From assembly GCA_035540635.1 (NCBI GenBank), contig DATLGH010000003.1:62001-126000 (forward strand): a stretch of 64,000 nucleotides of DNA. Reading direction: 5' to 3'. Of this stretch, positions 7,884 to 16,099 are shown piece by piece. The translations under genes were made by a program, and so were the position numbers. Numbering within the stretch: the stretch's first letter is position 1; each line of letters opens with the position of its first letter. The DNA is from Egibacteraceae bacterium. GTDB lineage: Bacteria > Actinomycetota > Nitriliruptoria > Euzebyales > Egibacteraceae. A model generated the notes under the pieces. It worked only from the letters and a program-made list of their open reading frames with translations, had not been told where the DNA came from and made no database searches.

Positions 7884-9140
7884 ATGTGGAGCCAGGTGCA
7901 CGAGATTGCGGCGGGGCAAGCAACGACTGCTCGGCCGCCCCGCAGGCGCGCTCTCACCGTCGCCCTTGCGGTGCTGCTCGCCACGGCGGCCAGCCTCGTC
8001 GCGTTGCCGGCGGCCGACGGCGCGCCCGCACGGCCGACCGGACCGCAGCGCTACGAGATCTGGGCCCTCGACCAGGGGGCGGGGATGAACCGCATCCACG
8101 TGTACAGCCCGGCCCTGCGCGAGCTCGCCCGCATCGAGCTCGACGGGATCGTCGACACGCCGCACATGATCGACTTCGACTCGCGCCAGCGGTACGCCTT
8201 CGTGGCGAACACCCGCTCGGGCAACGTCGTGGTGATCCGTGCGGTAGACCGCCAGGTCGTCGCGGTGATCCCGACCGGGGCGACGGCGCACATGGCGGCG
8301 GTGACCCCCGACGACTCCGCGGTGTGGGTGGCGAACATCGGCGCCGGCACGCTGACCGAGATCCTGCTCGACCTCGACGCGGAGCGTTTCACGCTCGGAC
8401 GGACGATCAGGATCGCCGACGACCCGCTGTTCCGGCAGTGGGAGGGGTTCCCGAGCGCCCGCCCGGTCTGCCATGAGTACACCGCCGACAGCCGCTACGC
8501 CTACGTCACGCTCGGCCCCGCGGCGGGGGGGCTGGTCGTCGTCGACCTCCACGAGGGCCGGCTCGTGCGGGTCTTCGACCCCGACGTGGTCAAGGCGAAC
8601 TGCGGCCTCGCCCGCTCCGCCGACGGCACGAAGATGTACGCCAACCACGGCCTGGTCGACCCGCCTGCCGGGGAGTGGTACGTGTTCGACACGCGCGACC
8701 ACACGCTCCTGCGAACGGCCGGCAGCGGAGGCGTCGACGCACACGGCGTGCGGGTCAGCCCCTCGGGCGGGGAGCTGTGGATGGTCAACCGCGCGTCGAG
8801 CAACGCCATCGTGGTCGACACCGCCACCGACGAGGTGCTCCGCACCATCCCGTTCGTCGGCCGCTCCCCCGACATCCTCGACTTCTCGCCGGACGGCACG
8901 CGCGTGTACGTGAGCCTTCGCGGGCCGGAACCGCGCAGCGGACCCCACGCCATCCAGGGTGAGACGCCCGGCTTCTCCGTGCTCGACACGGCCACCGGCA
9001 AGATCCTGGCCACGGTCGTCCCGTCCCCCGGCCAGCGCGCGAGCGACTTCCACGGCATCGCCGTGCGACGCTGCCTGACCCCGGTCTCGCCGAAGGCGTC
9101 GCGCACCGGGGCGCAACGCGCCGAACGCTGCGCCGACTGA
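7884..9140 (+). CDS. Secreted YVTN-type beta-propeller protein
   Basis: 418 residues from ATG 7884, preceded by gggggag. N-terminal signal with RRR followed by a long hydrophobic stretch (LTVALAVLLATAASLVAL) ends near ADG-AP. The mature part consists of about seven YVTN/40-residue blades: HVYSPALRELARIEL, AFVANTRSGNVVVIRAVDRQVVAVIPTG, VWVANIGAGTLTEI, AYVTLGPAAGGLVVVDLHEGRLVRVF, WMVNRASSNAIVVDTATDEVLRTIPF. No catalytic motif is visible; such proteins usually bind cofactors or partners outside the membrane. Second secreted propeller in this window, distinct from the LVIVD protein. Confidence 0.85.
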   Translation: MWSQVHEIAAGQATTARPPRRRALTVALAVLLATAASLVALPAADGAPARPTGPQRYEIWALDQGAGMNRIHVYSPALRELARIELDGIVDTPHMIDFDSRQRYAFVANTRSGNVVVIRAVDRQVVAVIPTGATAHMAAVTPDDSAVWVANIGAGTLTEILLDLDAERFTLGRTIRIADDPLFRQWEGFPSARPVCHEYTADSRYAYVTLGPAAGGLVVVDLHEGRLVRVFDPDVVKANCGLARSADGTKMYANHGLVDPPAGEWYVFDTRDHTLLRTAGSGGVDAHGVRVSPSGGELWMVNRASSNAIVVDTATDEVLRTIPFVGRSPDILDFSPDGTRVYVSLRGPEPRSGPHAIQGETPGFSVLDTATGKILATVVPSPGQRASDFHGIAVRRCLTPVSPKASRTGAQRAERCAD

Positions 9141-9329
9141 GCCGGTAGGTCGGCTGGCCGCCTGCGTCTTGCCGAGCGCTCAGCCGATCCGCCGGGAGGC
9201 CGGGACGGATCCGAGACCCCGCGCGCCATCCCCCTCCCACCGTGGGCGACTGGTGCGAACGCCCGGGGCGCCACTACCCTTCGGAAGTCGTGGCGGGCGT
9301 CAACCTCATCCCGCCGCGGAAGGTGAACC

Positions 9330-11249
9330 GTGGCTTCGACCCTGCATGCCGGCATCGGCATCGCCATCCTCGGTGTGCTGTCCGCTGCCATGACATTCGG
9401 CATGGCTCACCATGCGGCGCAGGTGTCAGCGCCCGAGGCCGAGTCCGAGCCCGCGACGTCGATCGCGGCGTTCAAGCCCCGGCCACCCGCACGCGCGCCG
9501 ACCGACCAGCCGATGCGCGCGGCCCGCCCGGCGCCGGCGTTCCGGATCTCCGGGAGGGGAGAGGGCCACGGCGTGGGCCTGAGCCAGTGGGGCGCCTACA
9601 GCATGGCCCGCGAGGGCGCCGACCACGAGACGATGCTGCACCACTACTACACCGGCGTGCGGGTCGGCTCGCACCCGGCGACCGCCAACGAGATCCGCGT
9701 CGCCCTCTTCCACGGCAACCCCGCCGTCGCCGACCCCGGGCGGGTCCTCCTGCAGTCGCCGGGCGGCGGCGTCGCCGTGGCGCTCGCACCCGGAGCCCCC
9801 GGGCACCTCATGCCCCCCGGCACGCAGTGGACCCTGGCGCACGACGGCGCGTTCGTGCTGCTCGACGGCAACGGCGCCGAGATCGAGCGAGGTCCGGGGC
9901 CCGTGGCCGTGACCTACCCCACCGGGGGGCCGGCGGCGCTGCGCCTGCCGCAGGTCGCGCGGTCGGGTGCCAACCACGAGGGCGGCCTGAACCGCGGCCA
10001 TCTCGAGGTCAGCGCCGGAGGTGGTGTGCTGCGCCCCGTGGTGACGCTGCCCATGGACGACTACCTGCTCGGGGTCGACGAGATGCCCGGCAACTGGCCA
10101 CTGGAGGCTCTGAAGGCTCAGGCGGTGACCGCCCGCACGTTCGCCGCCGGCCGTGTGGCGGCGGGACTGCGTCCCGAGTGCGCCTGTCACGTGACCGCCA
10201 CCGTGGCCGACCAGGTCTACGTCGGCTACGGCCACGAGGGCGCCGCCGGGACGAACGGGTGGCGGGGCGCGGTGACCGGCACGGGCGGCAAGGTGCTGAT
10301 CTACGACGGTGCCCTCGTCGAGGCTGTCTACTCCGCCGCGCACGCCGGCACGAGCGAGCACGTCGAGCAGTCGTGGGCCTTCGACGGCAGGACTTTCCCC
10401 TACCTGCGCAGCGTCGCGGACCCGTGGGTCCACGACCCGCTCGTCGTCGGGGAGTACCGCCGGGCTGCCTGGGCGCATGGTGTCGACCACGCCGTGCTCG
10501 CCGACCTCGTCGGCCTGGCCACCGTCGCCCGCGTCGAGGTGGCGCAGCGAACCGTCGGCGGCAGCCCCGAGGAGCTGGCCGTGTCCGGCTGGGATTGGAA
10601 CGGCGCACGGGTCGAGGACGTGCCGTTCCGCGGGCAGGGCATCGGCGTGGCCGCAGCCGATCTGTTCCTCGCGCTGCGCGCCCGCAACGCCCACCCACCT
10701 TCCCAGCAGATCGCCGAGTTCGGCTTCGTCGCCTTCCCCGACGTGCCGGGGCTCTCCCCCCACGCCTACAACGTCGCGGCGATCGCCGAGCGGGGCGTCG
10801 CCGCCGGTCGCCCCGACGGTCTCTTCGGCCCCGACGACCCCGTCCGCCGCGACCAGATGGCCACCTTCCTGGCCCGCGCCCTGAACCTGCCGCCCGTGGA
10901 GGAGGACCACTTCGGCGACGTGCCTGCGGACTCGGTGCACCGCCGAGCGATCAACGCGCTCGCCGCAGCAGGCGTCGCGGCAGGCCTCGGCGATGGGCGC
11001 TTCGGACCGGCCACCGCGGTGACCCGCGAGCAGATGGCCACCTTCCTCGCTCGTGGGTTCGCACTGGCCCTCCACAATGAGGACCGCTTCGCCGACGGCG
11101 CCGGCTCGGCGCACCGCCAGGCGATCAACGCGGTGGCCGATGCGGGCATCACCGCGGGTTGCGCGCCGACCCGCTTCTGCCCCCGCGACCCGGTCACCCG
11201 GGGACAGATGGCGAGCTTCCTCGCCCGCGGGATCGGCTACGGCTGGTAG
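9330..11249 (+). CDS. SpoIID/LytB-domain protein with three SLH repeats
   Basis: 639-residue surface protein. GTG 9330 follows ggaagg. A short N-terminal hydrophobic segment (residues 8-26) probably acts as signal or anchor. The SpoIID/LytB domain starts with GHGVGLSQWGAYSMAREG (about residues 79-96) and includes PMDDYLLGVDEMPGNWPLEALKAQAVTARTFA and YSAAHAGTSEHVEQSW, the usual catalytic-region motifs of this peptidoglycan lyase family. Residues 464-639 carry three SLH repeats, each with a DP..R.QMA.FLARG core. SLH domains bind pyruvylated wall polymers, so the protein is probably wall-attached and acts on glycan strands. No canonical sporulation genes are nearby. Confidence 0.9.
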   Translation: MASTLHAGIGIAILGVLSAAMTFGMAHHAAQVSAPEAESEPATSIAAFKPRPPARAPTDQPMRAARPAPAFRISGRGEGHGVGLSQWGAYSMAREGADHETMLHHYYTGVRVGSHPATANEIRVALFHGNPAVADPGRVLLQSPGGGVAVALAPGAPGHLMPPGTQWTLAHDGAFVLLDGNGAEIERGPGPVAVTYPTGGPAALRLPQVARSGANHEGGLNRGHLEVSAGGGVLRPVVTLPMDDYLLGVDEMPGNWPLEALKAQAVTARTFAAGRVAAGLRPECACHVTATVADQVYVGYGHEGAAGTNGWRGAVTGTGGKVLIYDGALVEAVYSAAHAGTSEHVEQSWAFDGRTFPYLRSVADPWVHDPLVVGEYRRAAWAHGVDHAVLADLVGLATVARVEVAQRTVGGSPEELAVSGWDWNGARVEDVPFRGQGIGVAAADLFLALRARNAHPPSQQIAEFGFVAFPDVPGLSPHAYNVAAIAERGVAAGRPDGLFGPDDPVRRDQMATFLARALNLPPVEEDHFGDVPADSVHRRAINALAAAGVAAGLGDGRFGPATAVTREQMATFLARGFALALHNEDRFADGAGSAHRQAINAVADAGITAGCAPTRFCPRDPVTRGQMASFLARGIGYGW

Positions 11250-11576
11250 CACGCGTCAACCTGCGCGTTGCGCCAGAGCGAAGGATCGACATGGCCTGGC
11301 TGAGGTCACCGTCGGCCGACCATGACGCTGCGGCGGCTCGAGCGCGCACGGCCTGTGCCGGGTTCGGCGGGTCGCGCGGCCAGCTCGGCGCGAAGTCGAT
11401 CGCAGGGAGCTGGCAGGCGGCCGTGCACGGCGGCCGGTGAGCTCGGGCCTTTCGCGACGACGGACAAGCCGCTTTCATGGATGCACGGTGGTGACGAGGT
11501 GCCTGCCGATGGACGTGGCGGGCCGCGCTGTTTCCCGGGAGGCCCGCCTGGCCGGGCAGGCCCAAGGAGGATCGTC

Positions 11577-12074
11577 ATGAGCGACGAGCGTGCATTTCCC
11601 TCACCGCTCGGTGTGCCTGCGGGGCCGTCGCTGTCCACACCGCAGCTCATCGCCGCCTACCTCGCCGGCGCGCGCACGGGTTGCGCGCCGGAGGCGCACA
11701 TCGAGTGGCCGGTGCTCATGGCCCACGACCACCTCGTCGCAGTGCACGTCGACGGCGCCGTGCTCATGCGCGGCGAGGTGCCCGCCGTCGCCGAACCGGT
11801 GCGGGCGGCGCTACAAGACGCCATGGAGGCCGTCGGCGTCCTCCTCGTCGAGGAGGAATCGGTGCTCGCCGGGGCCGTCGCTGCCGAGCTGGCCGTCCCG
11901 CGCGGGTTCGAATGGGACCTGTGGGCCCGAGACGCCGACGAGGCGCGCGAGGTGCTCGCCGCCCGTGCGCTCGGCCAGGCGGTCGGCATCCCGGAGGCGG
12001 ATGCCGACATCGAGCGCAGGCGGGCGGAAGCGCAGACGGAGGCCTTCCTCCGGCAGATCGAGCGGGAGTGGTAG
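11577..12074 (+). CDS. Hypothetical protein, 165 aa
   Basis: ATG 11577 sits 6 bases after a perfect aaggagg site, which decides this start over the longer open frame upstream. Cytosolic, acidic, with a mixed beta/helix region (HIEWPVLMAHDHLVAVHVDGAVLMRGEV) and a charged helical C-terminus (DADIERRRAEAQTEAFLRQIEREW). No family recognised. The preceding 327-base gap (11250-11576) shows no credible gene; it holds an 8-bp perfect inverted repeat, GGCGGGCC (11517-11524) with GGCCCGCC (11541-11548), which could fold in the leader. Confidence 0.65.
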   Translation: MSDERAFPSPLGVPAGPSLSTPQLIAAYLAGARTGCAPEAHIEWPVLMAHDHLVAVHVDGAVLMRGEVPAVAEPVRAALQDAMEAVGVLLVEEESVLAGAVAAELAVPRGFEWDLWARDADEAREVLAARALGQAVGIPEADADIERRRAEAQTEAFLRQIEREW

Positions 12075-12124
12075 CCGGAACCACGCCTCCCGCGGGCGGG
12101 TGGTAGTCACACCGCGCACCAAAG

Positions 12125-12142
12125 ATGATCCGATCGGATCAT
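12125..12142. promoter_or_regulatory. Perfect 18-bp palindrome over a start codon
   Basis: ATGATCCGATCGGATCAT is a perfect inverted repeat. Its last two bases are the first two of the ATG at 12141 proposed for the GGDEF-EAL gene. It could be an operator, in which case translation may instead begin at GTG 12153, which has GGAG six bases upstream. A chance 18-base perfect palindrome is unlikely. Confidence 0.45.
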
Positions 12143-14321
12143 GGAGTCCTGCGTGCATGCACCCGACTATGGAGGAGGCCGGGAAGGACCGAGGACGGGG
12201 GGAGGCATCGACACGTCGACACCGGCGATGCTGGCATTGTCGGGCAGCGTCGCGCTCGGCTACTTCGTCATCGCGCTCGTGGTGGCGCCCAGGATCCGCA
12301 TGCCGAGCGCGTCACCGAGGGTGGTACTGCTCGTCCGCGGTGCGGCGATCATGTTCTTCCTCGGATGTGGTCTGACGCACCTGCACATCCTCGTGCACAC
12401 CCACGGCGTCGGCGGCAGGGTCCGGCCGGTCGAAGCGCATGACCTCGCCATCCACGTCATGCAAGCGGTCGGCGCCTGGCTGTTCATCGTGGGCGCCGCC
12501 CTCAAGCTCGAGCTGCACGTCGTCGCCTCCGACCGGACCGCCCGGCAGCGCGACGTCGCCAGAGCGAAGCTGGCCGCGCAGCAGGTCATCACCGCGGCCT
12601 TCGAGCGGCGTGCCGCGAGGGCCTCGGCCCTCGCCCGCATGAGCGAGCAGGCACTGACGCAGCGCGACCCCGCCGACTTCGCCCGTCACGCGGCGACGGT
12701 CGTACGCGAGGCGCTCCCGCACCGTTGCTCCGTCAGCATCGCCGAGCACGCGCTCGCGCCGGTGTCCCCCACCGCTGACCGCCTCCTCATGGTGGAGTGC
12801 ACCGACGACTGCGACGACGGGGACATGGAGTTCATCGCTTCCGCGAACAACGTGATCACCAGCGCCGTACGGCGTCTGCACCTCGAGGAGAAGCTGCGCT
12901 TCCGCTCGTTGCACGACCCGTTGACGGGCCTGCCCAACCGCGTCCTGTTGATGGACCGCCTCGAGCAGGCGCTCAACAGGACGATGCGCTCGAACCTGCC
13001 GGTGTCGGTGCTCTTCATCGATCTCGACGGGTTCAAGCGCGTGAACGACGCGCTGGGGCACGAGGCCGGCGACCAGCTCCTCGGGGAGGTCGCTGCCCGC
13101 CTGCGCGCCGTCGCCAGGAGCGAGGACACGGTCGCGCGGCAGTCAGGCGACGAGTTCATCCTCGTGTGCGAGCGGACCGACGCCACCACTGCGCTGGACA
13201 TCGCCCGGCGCATCGCCGAGAGCGTCAGCAGGCCCTACCCGCTCGTCGACGGCGGCGTGCACGTCACCACCAGTATCGGCATCGCGACCAGCGATCGCGC
13301 CTGCGCCGCCGAGGAGCTGCTGCGCCGCGCCGACACCGCGATGTACTACGCGAAGCAGCGTGGCCCCGGCGGCGTCGAGACGTATGGGGAGGCGCTGCGG
13401 GCTCGGATCGTTCGCAAGGAGCAGATCGACCGCAACCTGCGGGGGGCCCTTATCCGCGGTGAGTTCTCCCTGGTCTACCAGCCGATCGTCGGCCTGCCCG
13501 TCCGAGGACGCCCCGAGCAGGTGATCGGCGCGGAGGCACTCCTGCGCTGGCACCACGGCGTCGACGGGCCGGTCCCCCCGGCCGAGTTCATCCCGGTGGC
13601 GGAGGCCCGGGGCCTGATAACCCCCATCGGCGAGTGGGTCATCGCCCAGGCATGCGCGCAGGCGGCCCGCTGGCGCGCACAGATGCCCGAGGACGAAGAG
13701 CTGCTCATGGCGATCAACCTCTCCGCACGCCAGCTCGCGGAACCCGATTTCGCGAGCAAGGTCCGCGCCGCGGTCCTCGCAGCCGGGGCCCGACCCGCGG
13801 ACATCGTCGTGGAGCTGACCGAGACGGCGATAACCGACGGCGACCAGGAGTCGGCGCCGTTGGCCGCGACGCTTCGCGAGCTGCGGGCGTTCGGCATGCG
13901 CGTGGCCCTCGACGACTTCGGAACCGGCTACTCCAGCCTGACCCATCTGCGCACGCTTCCGCTCGACATTCTCAAGGTCGACAGCTCCTTCGTGGCCGGG
14001 CTCGGCAAAGGCGGCAACGAGCAGGCGATCGTCACCGCGCTCGCCGGCTTGACCGAGGACCTCGGCGTGCAGGTGGTGGCAGAAGGCGTGGAGACCCCTG
14101 AGCAGCTCATCGCTGTCCGCAACCTCCGCTTTCACATGGCTCAGGGCTTCCTGCTCGGCCACCCGATGCGTCCCGCGGAGATCGCCGACCTTCTCCCGAT
14201 CGCGGGCGTCGATGCCGTCGCGGAGCGCGAAAGTGTAGAAGTTCGCGGGCGAGACGTCCCCAGCCTCACCAGACGCACGGACTCCGGGACGGCACCGAGT
14301 TCCCCGTCGACATCAGCCTGA
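12141..14321 (+). CDS. Membrane GGDEF-EAL cyclic-di-GMP protein
   Basis: 726-residue bifunctional c-di-GMP enzyme. Residues about 28-130 contain three hydrophobic segments forming a membrane sensor, then a helical linker and a small domain with four Cys/His-containing motifs. The GGDEF domain (about 256-425) has the variant SGDEF at 335-339 and an RSED allosteric I-site five residues before it. The EAL domain (about 436-690) shows EALLRW, NLSARQL, ELTET, DDFGTGYSSL, LKVDSSF and EGVETPEQ, so all catalytic phosphodiesterase residues appear present. It may both make and degrade c-di-GMP; direction unknown. The last 25 residues read through a PAS-like remnant in another frame, so the original C-terminus may be altered. 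Confidence 0.88.
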   Translation: MESCVHAPDYGGGREGPRTGGGIDTSTPAMLALSGSVALGYFVIALVVAPRIRMPSASPRVVLLVRGAAIMFFLGCGLTHLHILVHTHGVGGRVRPVEAHDLAIHVMQAVGAWLFIVGAALKLELHVVASDRTARQRDVARAKLAAQQVITAAFERRAARASALARMSEQALTQRDPADFARHAATVVREALPHRCSVSIAEHALAPVSPTADRLLMVECTDDCDDGDMEFIASANNVITSAVRRLHLEEKLRFRSLHDPLTGLPNRVLLMDRLEQALNRTMRSNLPVSVLFIDLDGFKRVNDALGHEAGDQLLGEVAARLRAVARSEDTVARQSGDEFILVCERTDATTALDIARRIAESVSRPYPLVDGGVHVTTSIGIATSDRACAAEELLRRADTAMYYAKQRGPGGVETYGEALRARIVRKEQIDRNLRGALIRGEFSLVYQPIVGLPVRGRPEQVIGAEALLRWHHGVDGPVPPAEFIPVAEARGLITPIGEWVIAQACAQAARWRAQMPEDEELLMAINLSARQLAEPDFASKVRAAVLAAGARPADIVVELTETAITDGDQESAPLAATLRELRAFGMRVALDDFGTGYSSLTHLRTLPLDILKVDSSFVAGLGKGGNEQAIVTALAGLTEDLGVQVVAEGVETPEQLIAVRNLRFHMAQGFLLGHPMRPAEIADLLPIAGVDAVAERESVEVRGRDVPSLTRRTDSGTAPSSPSTSA

Positions 14322-14500
14322 GGCCTCTGGAGACCGAGCACGGCAGGGTGGTGTCGGCAAGCCATCCGCGGCGTGACGGAGCGCAAGCGGGCGGGGGAGG
14401 CGCTCCGGCAGGCCTACGAGAAGCTGTCGGCCTCCGTCCACGAGCTGGAGCGCCACGACCCGACCTGCCGGTCTTCCCACACCCTCCCCAAGGTAGGGAT
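14272..14500 (+). pseudogene. PAS-domain sensor fragment, frameshifted
   Basis: Translating past the EAL gene in the next frame gives DGTEFPVDISLRPLETEHG then VVSA, and after one extra base near 14358 the other frame continues AIRGVTERKRAGEALRQAYE and LSASVHELERHD. This is the C-terminal half of a PAS domain plus the coiled linker typical of PAS-containing response phosphatases or kinases. No start or catalytic domain remains. The piece ends where the reverse-strand SLH remnant begins. Confidence 0.55.
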
Positions 14501-14806
14501 CGTCGGGCAGGTTCTCCTCGCCCGCGGAGACCAGCGGTCGCTGGCGGACGAGCTCGGCGGCGCGCACGACGAAGGTCGCCATCTGGTCGCGCCGCGCCCC
14601 CGGGAAGGCGCATACTCGCTCGAGCTCACCCCGCGGGCGATGCCGTACCAGACCACACACGCGATCGCTTCCCCGTGGACGTTGCCCTCGACATCGACGA
14701 ACCCCGGGGACGGCACGTCGCCTTCCGGACACGCAGCCGACGCCGCTGCGGCCCGCGGTACGGGACTGAGGTACGCCGCGGTCAATGCCGACACCCACGC
14801 GACATG
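14440..14806 (-). pseudogene. SLH-repeat protein fragment, frameshifted
   Basis: Reverse strand encodes one degenerate SLH repeat: PSPGFVDVEGNVHGEAIACV and WYGIARGVSSSEYAP in one frame, then after a frameshift in a GC run near 14605 RRDQMATFVVRAAELVRQRP in another. These match consecutive parts of an SLH repeat of the kind seen in the SpoIID protein at 9330. There is no signal peptide or partner domain, so this is a remnant of a larger surface protein. Confidence 0.5.
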
Positions 14807-14986
14807 GCGTCAACAGCTCCTCGACGGGTTCGTCCGAGGCGCGGCCCACGCCCGGGCCAGGCGCCAGCGTCGGGAAGGTCCGTGGCTCGGGCTCGACAGC
14901 GCCGGCGGCATGCGGTTAGGTGGTCGTCACAGGGGGACGTCCGCGCGGGTCCGTGGCGGCGCCCCCGCGAAGGCGAGGAGGAAACC

Positions 14987-16078
14987 GTGACGTCCCAGGA
15001 GTACGTGACGCTCGACTCGGCCGAGCAGCCCGGGATCAGCATCGAGGAGCTGCAGCTCGCCACCCGCAACCACGGCATGCCGCTCGAGGCGCTGCGCTAC
15101 GACGTGACCCCGCTCGGGCTGCACTACCTGCTCACGCACTTCGACATCCCCGCACTCGACCCCGCCACCTGGCGGCTGCGGATCGGCGGGTGGGTCGCAC
15201 GCCCGTTGACGCTCACCCTCGACGAGCTGCGCGCCCGGCCTACGGTCACCCGGCGCGTGACCATGGAGTGCGCGGGCAACGGCAGGGCGCGGCTGTCACC
15301 CCGCCCCGTCAGCCAACCATGGCTCCTCGAAGCGGTCGGCACCGGCGAGTGGACGGGCACGCCCGCCGCCGATGTCATTGACGAGGCCGGCGTCACCCCC
15401 GACGCGATCGAGGTCGTGTTCACCGGTGCCGACCGCGGCGTGCAGGGGGGCGTCGAGCACGCGTACGCCCGGAGCATCACCCTCGACGAGCTGCGGGCCA
15501 CGGGGGCGCTGCTGGCGTGGGGGCTGAACGGCGTCGCCCTGCCACCCCAGCACGGGGCGCCGGTCCGCCTCGTCGTACCCGGCTGGTACGGGATGACGAG
15601 TGTGAAGTGGCTGACGTCGATCGACCTCACGACCACGCCGTTCGACGGCTATCAGCAGGCAGGTTCGTACCGGTTCCGCCAGACCCCCGACGAGGTCGGT
15701 GATCCGGTTACGAGGCTCGCGGTCCGCTCGCTCATGATCCCGCCGGGCATCCCCGACTTCCTCACCCGCCGGCGCATCGTCGACCGCGGCACGCACGAGC
15801 TGCGCGGCCGGGCGTGGGCGGGACGGGCGCCGATCGCCGCGGTGGAGGTCAGCACGGACGGTGGCCGCACCTGGCAGGGCGCGGACCTGCACACGCCCTC
15901 CGACCCCGCGGCGTGGACCGCCTGGCGCGCCGTCTGGCACGCCGACGCCCCTGGCGAGACGGAGGTCTGCTGCCGGGCGCGGGACACGTCCGGCAACGCC
16001 CAGCCGGATACGCCGTCGTGGAACCTCGGGGGCTACGCGGTGAACGCCGTGCAGCGCGTCGCCGTCACCGTCCGCTGA
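14987..16078 (+). CDS. Sulfite-oxidase-family molybdopterin enzyme
   Basis: 363 residues from GTG 14987, directly after aggagg; the longer open frame upstream is unrelated remnant DNA. N-terminal oxidoreductase molybdopterin-binding domain with HYLLTHFDIP, the Mo-ligand Cys in RVTMECAGNGR, and PVRLVVPGWYGMTSVKWL, followed by a C-terminal Mo-co dimerisation Ig-like domain (VEVSTDGGRTWQGADL, CRARDTSGNAQPD). This matches sulfite oxidase/SorA/YedY relatives. No Tat signal is present, although many relatives are exported; this one appears cytosolic. Electron acceptor and substrate cannot be assigned. The convergent aldehyde dehydrogenase ends 21 bases away. Confidence 0.87.
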   Translation: MTSQEYVTLDSAEQPGISIEELQLATRNHGMPLEALRYDVTPLGLHYLLTHFDIPALDPATWRLRIGGWVARPLTLTLDELRARPTVTRRVTMECAGNGRARLSPRPVSQPWLLEAVGTGEWTGTPAADVIDEAGVTPDAIEVVFTGADRGVQGGVEHAYARSITLDELRATGALLAWGLNGVALPPQHGAPVRLVVPGWYGMTSVKWLTSIDLTTTPFDGYQQAGSYRFRQTPDEVGDPVTRLAVRSLMIPPGIPDFLTRRRIVDRGTHELRGRAWAGRAPIAAVEVSTDGGRTWQGADLHTPSDPAAWTAWRAVWHADAPGETEVCCRARDTSGNAQPDTPSWNLGGYAVNAVQRVAVTVR

Positions 16079-16099
16079 GGGCTCTCGAAGGAGGCCGGC

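Noticed and set aside
9426-11252. 608-codon reverse-strand frame opposite the SpoIID-SLH gene
   Set aside because: No family similarity; mirrors the codon structure of the real gene on the forward strand.
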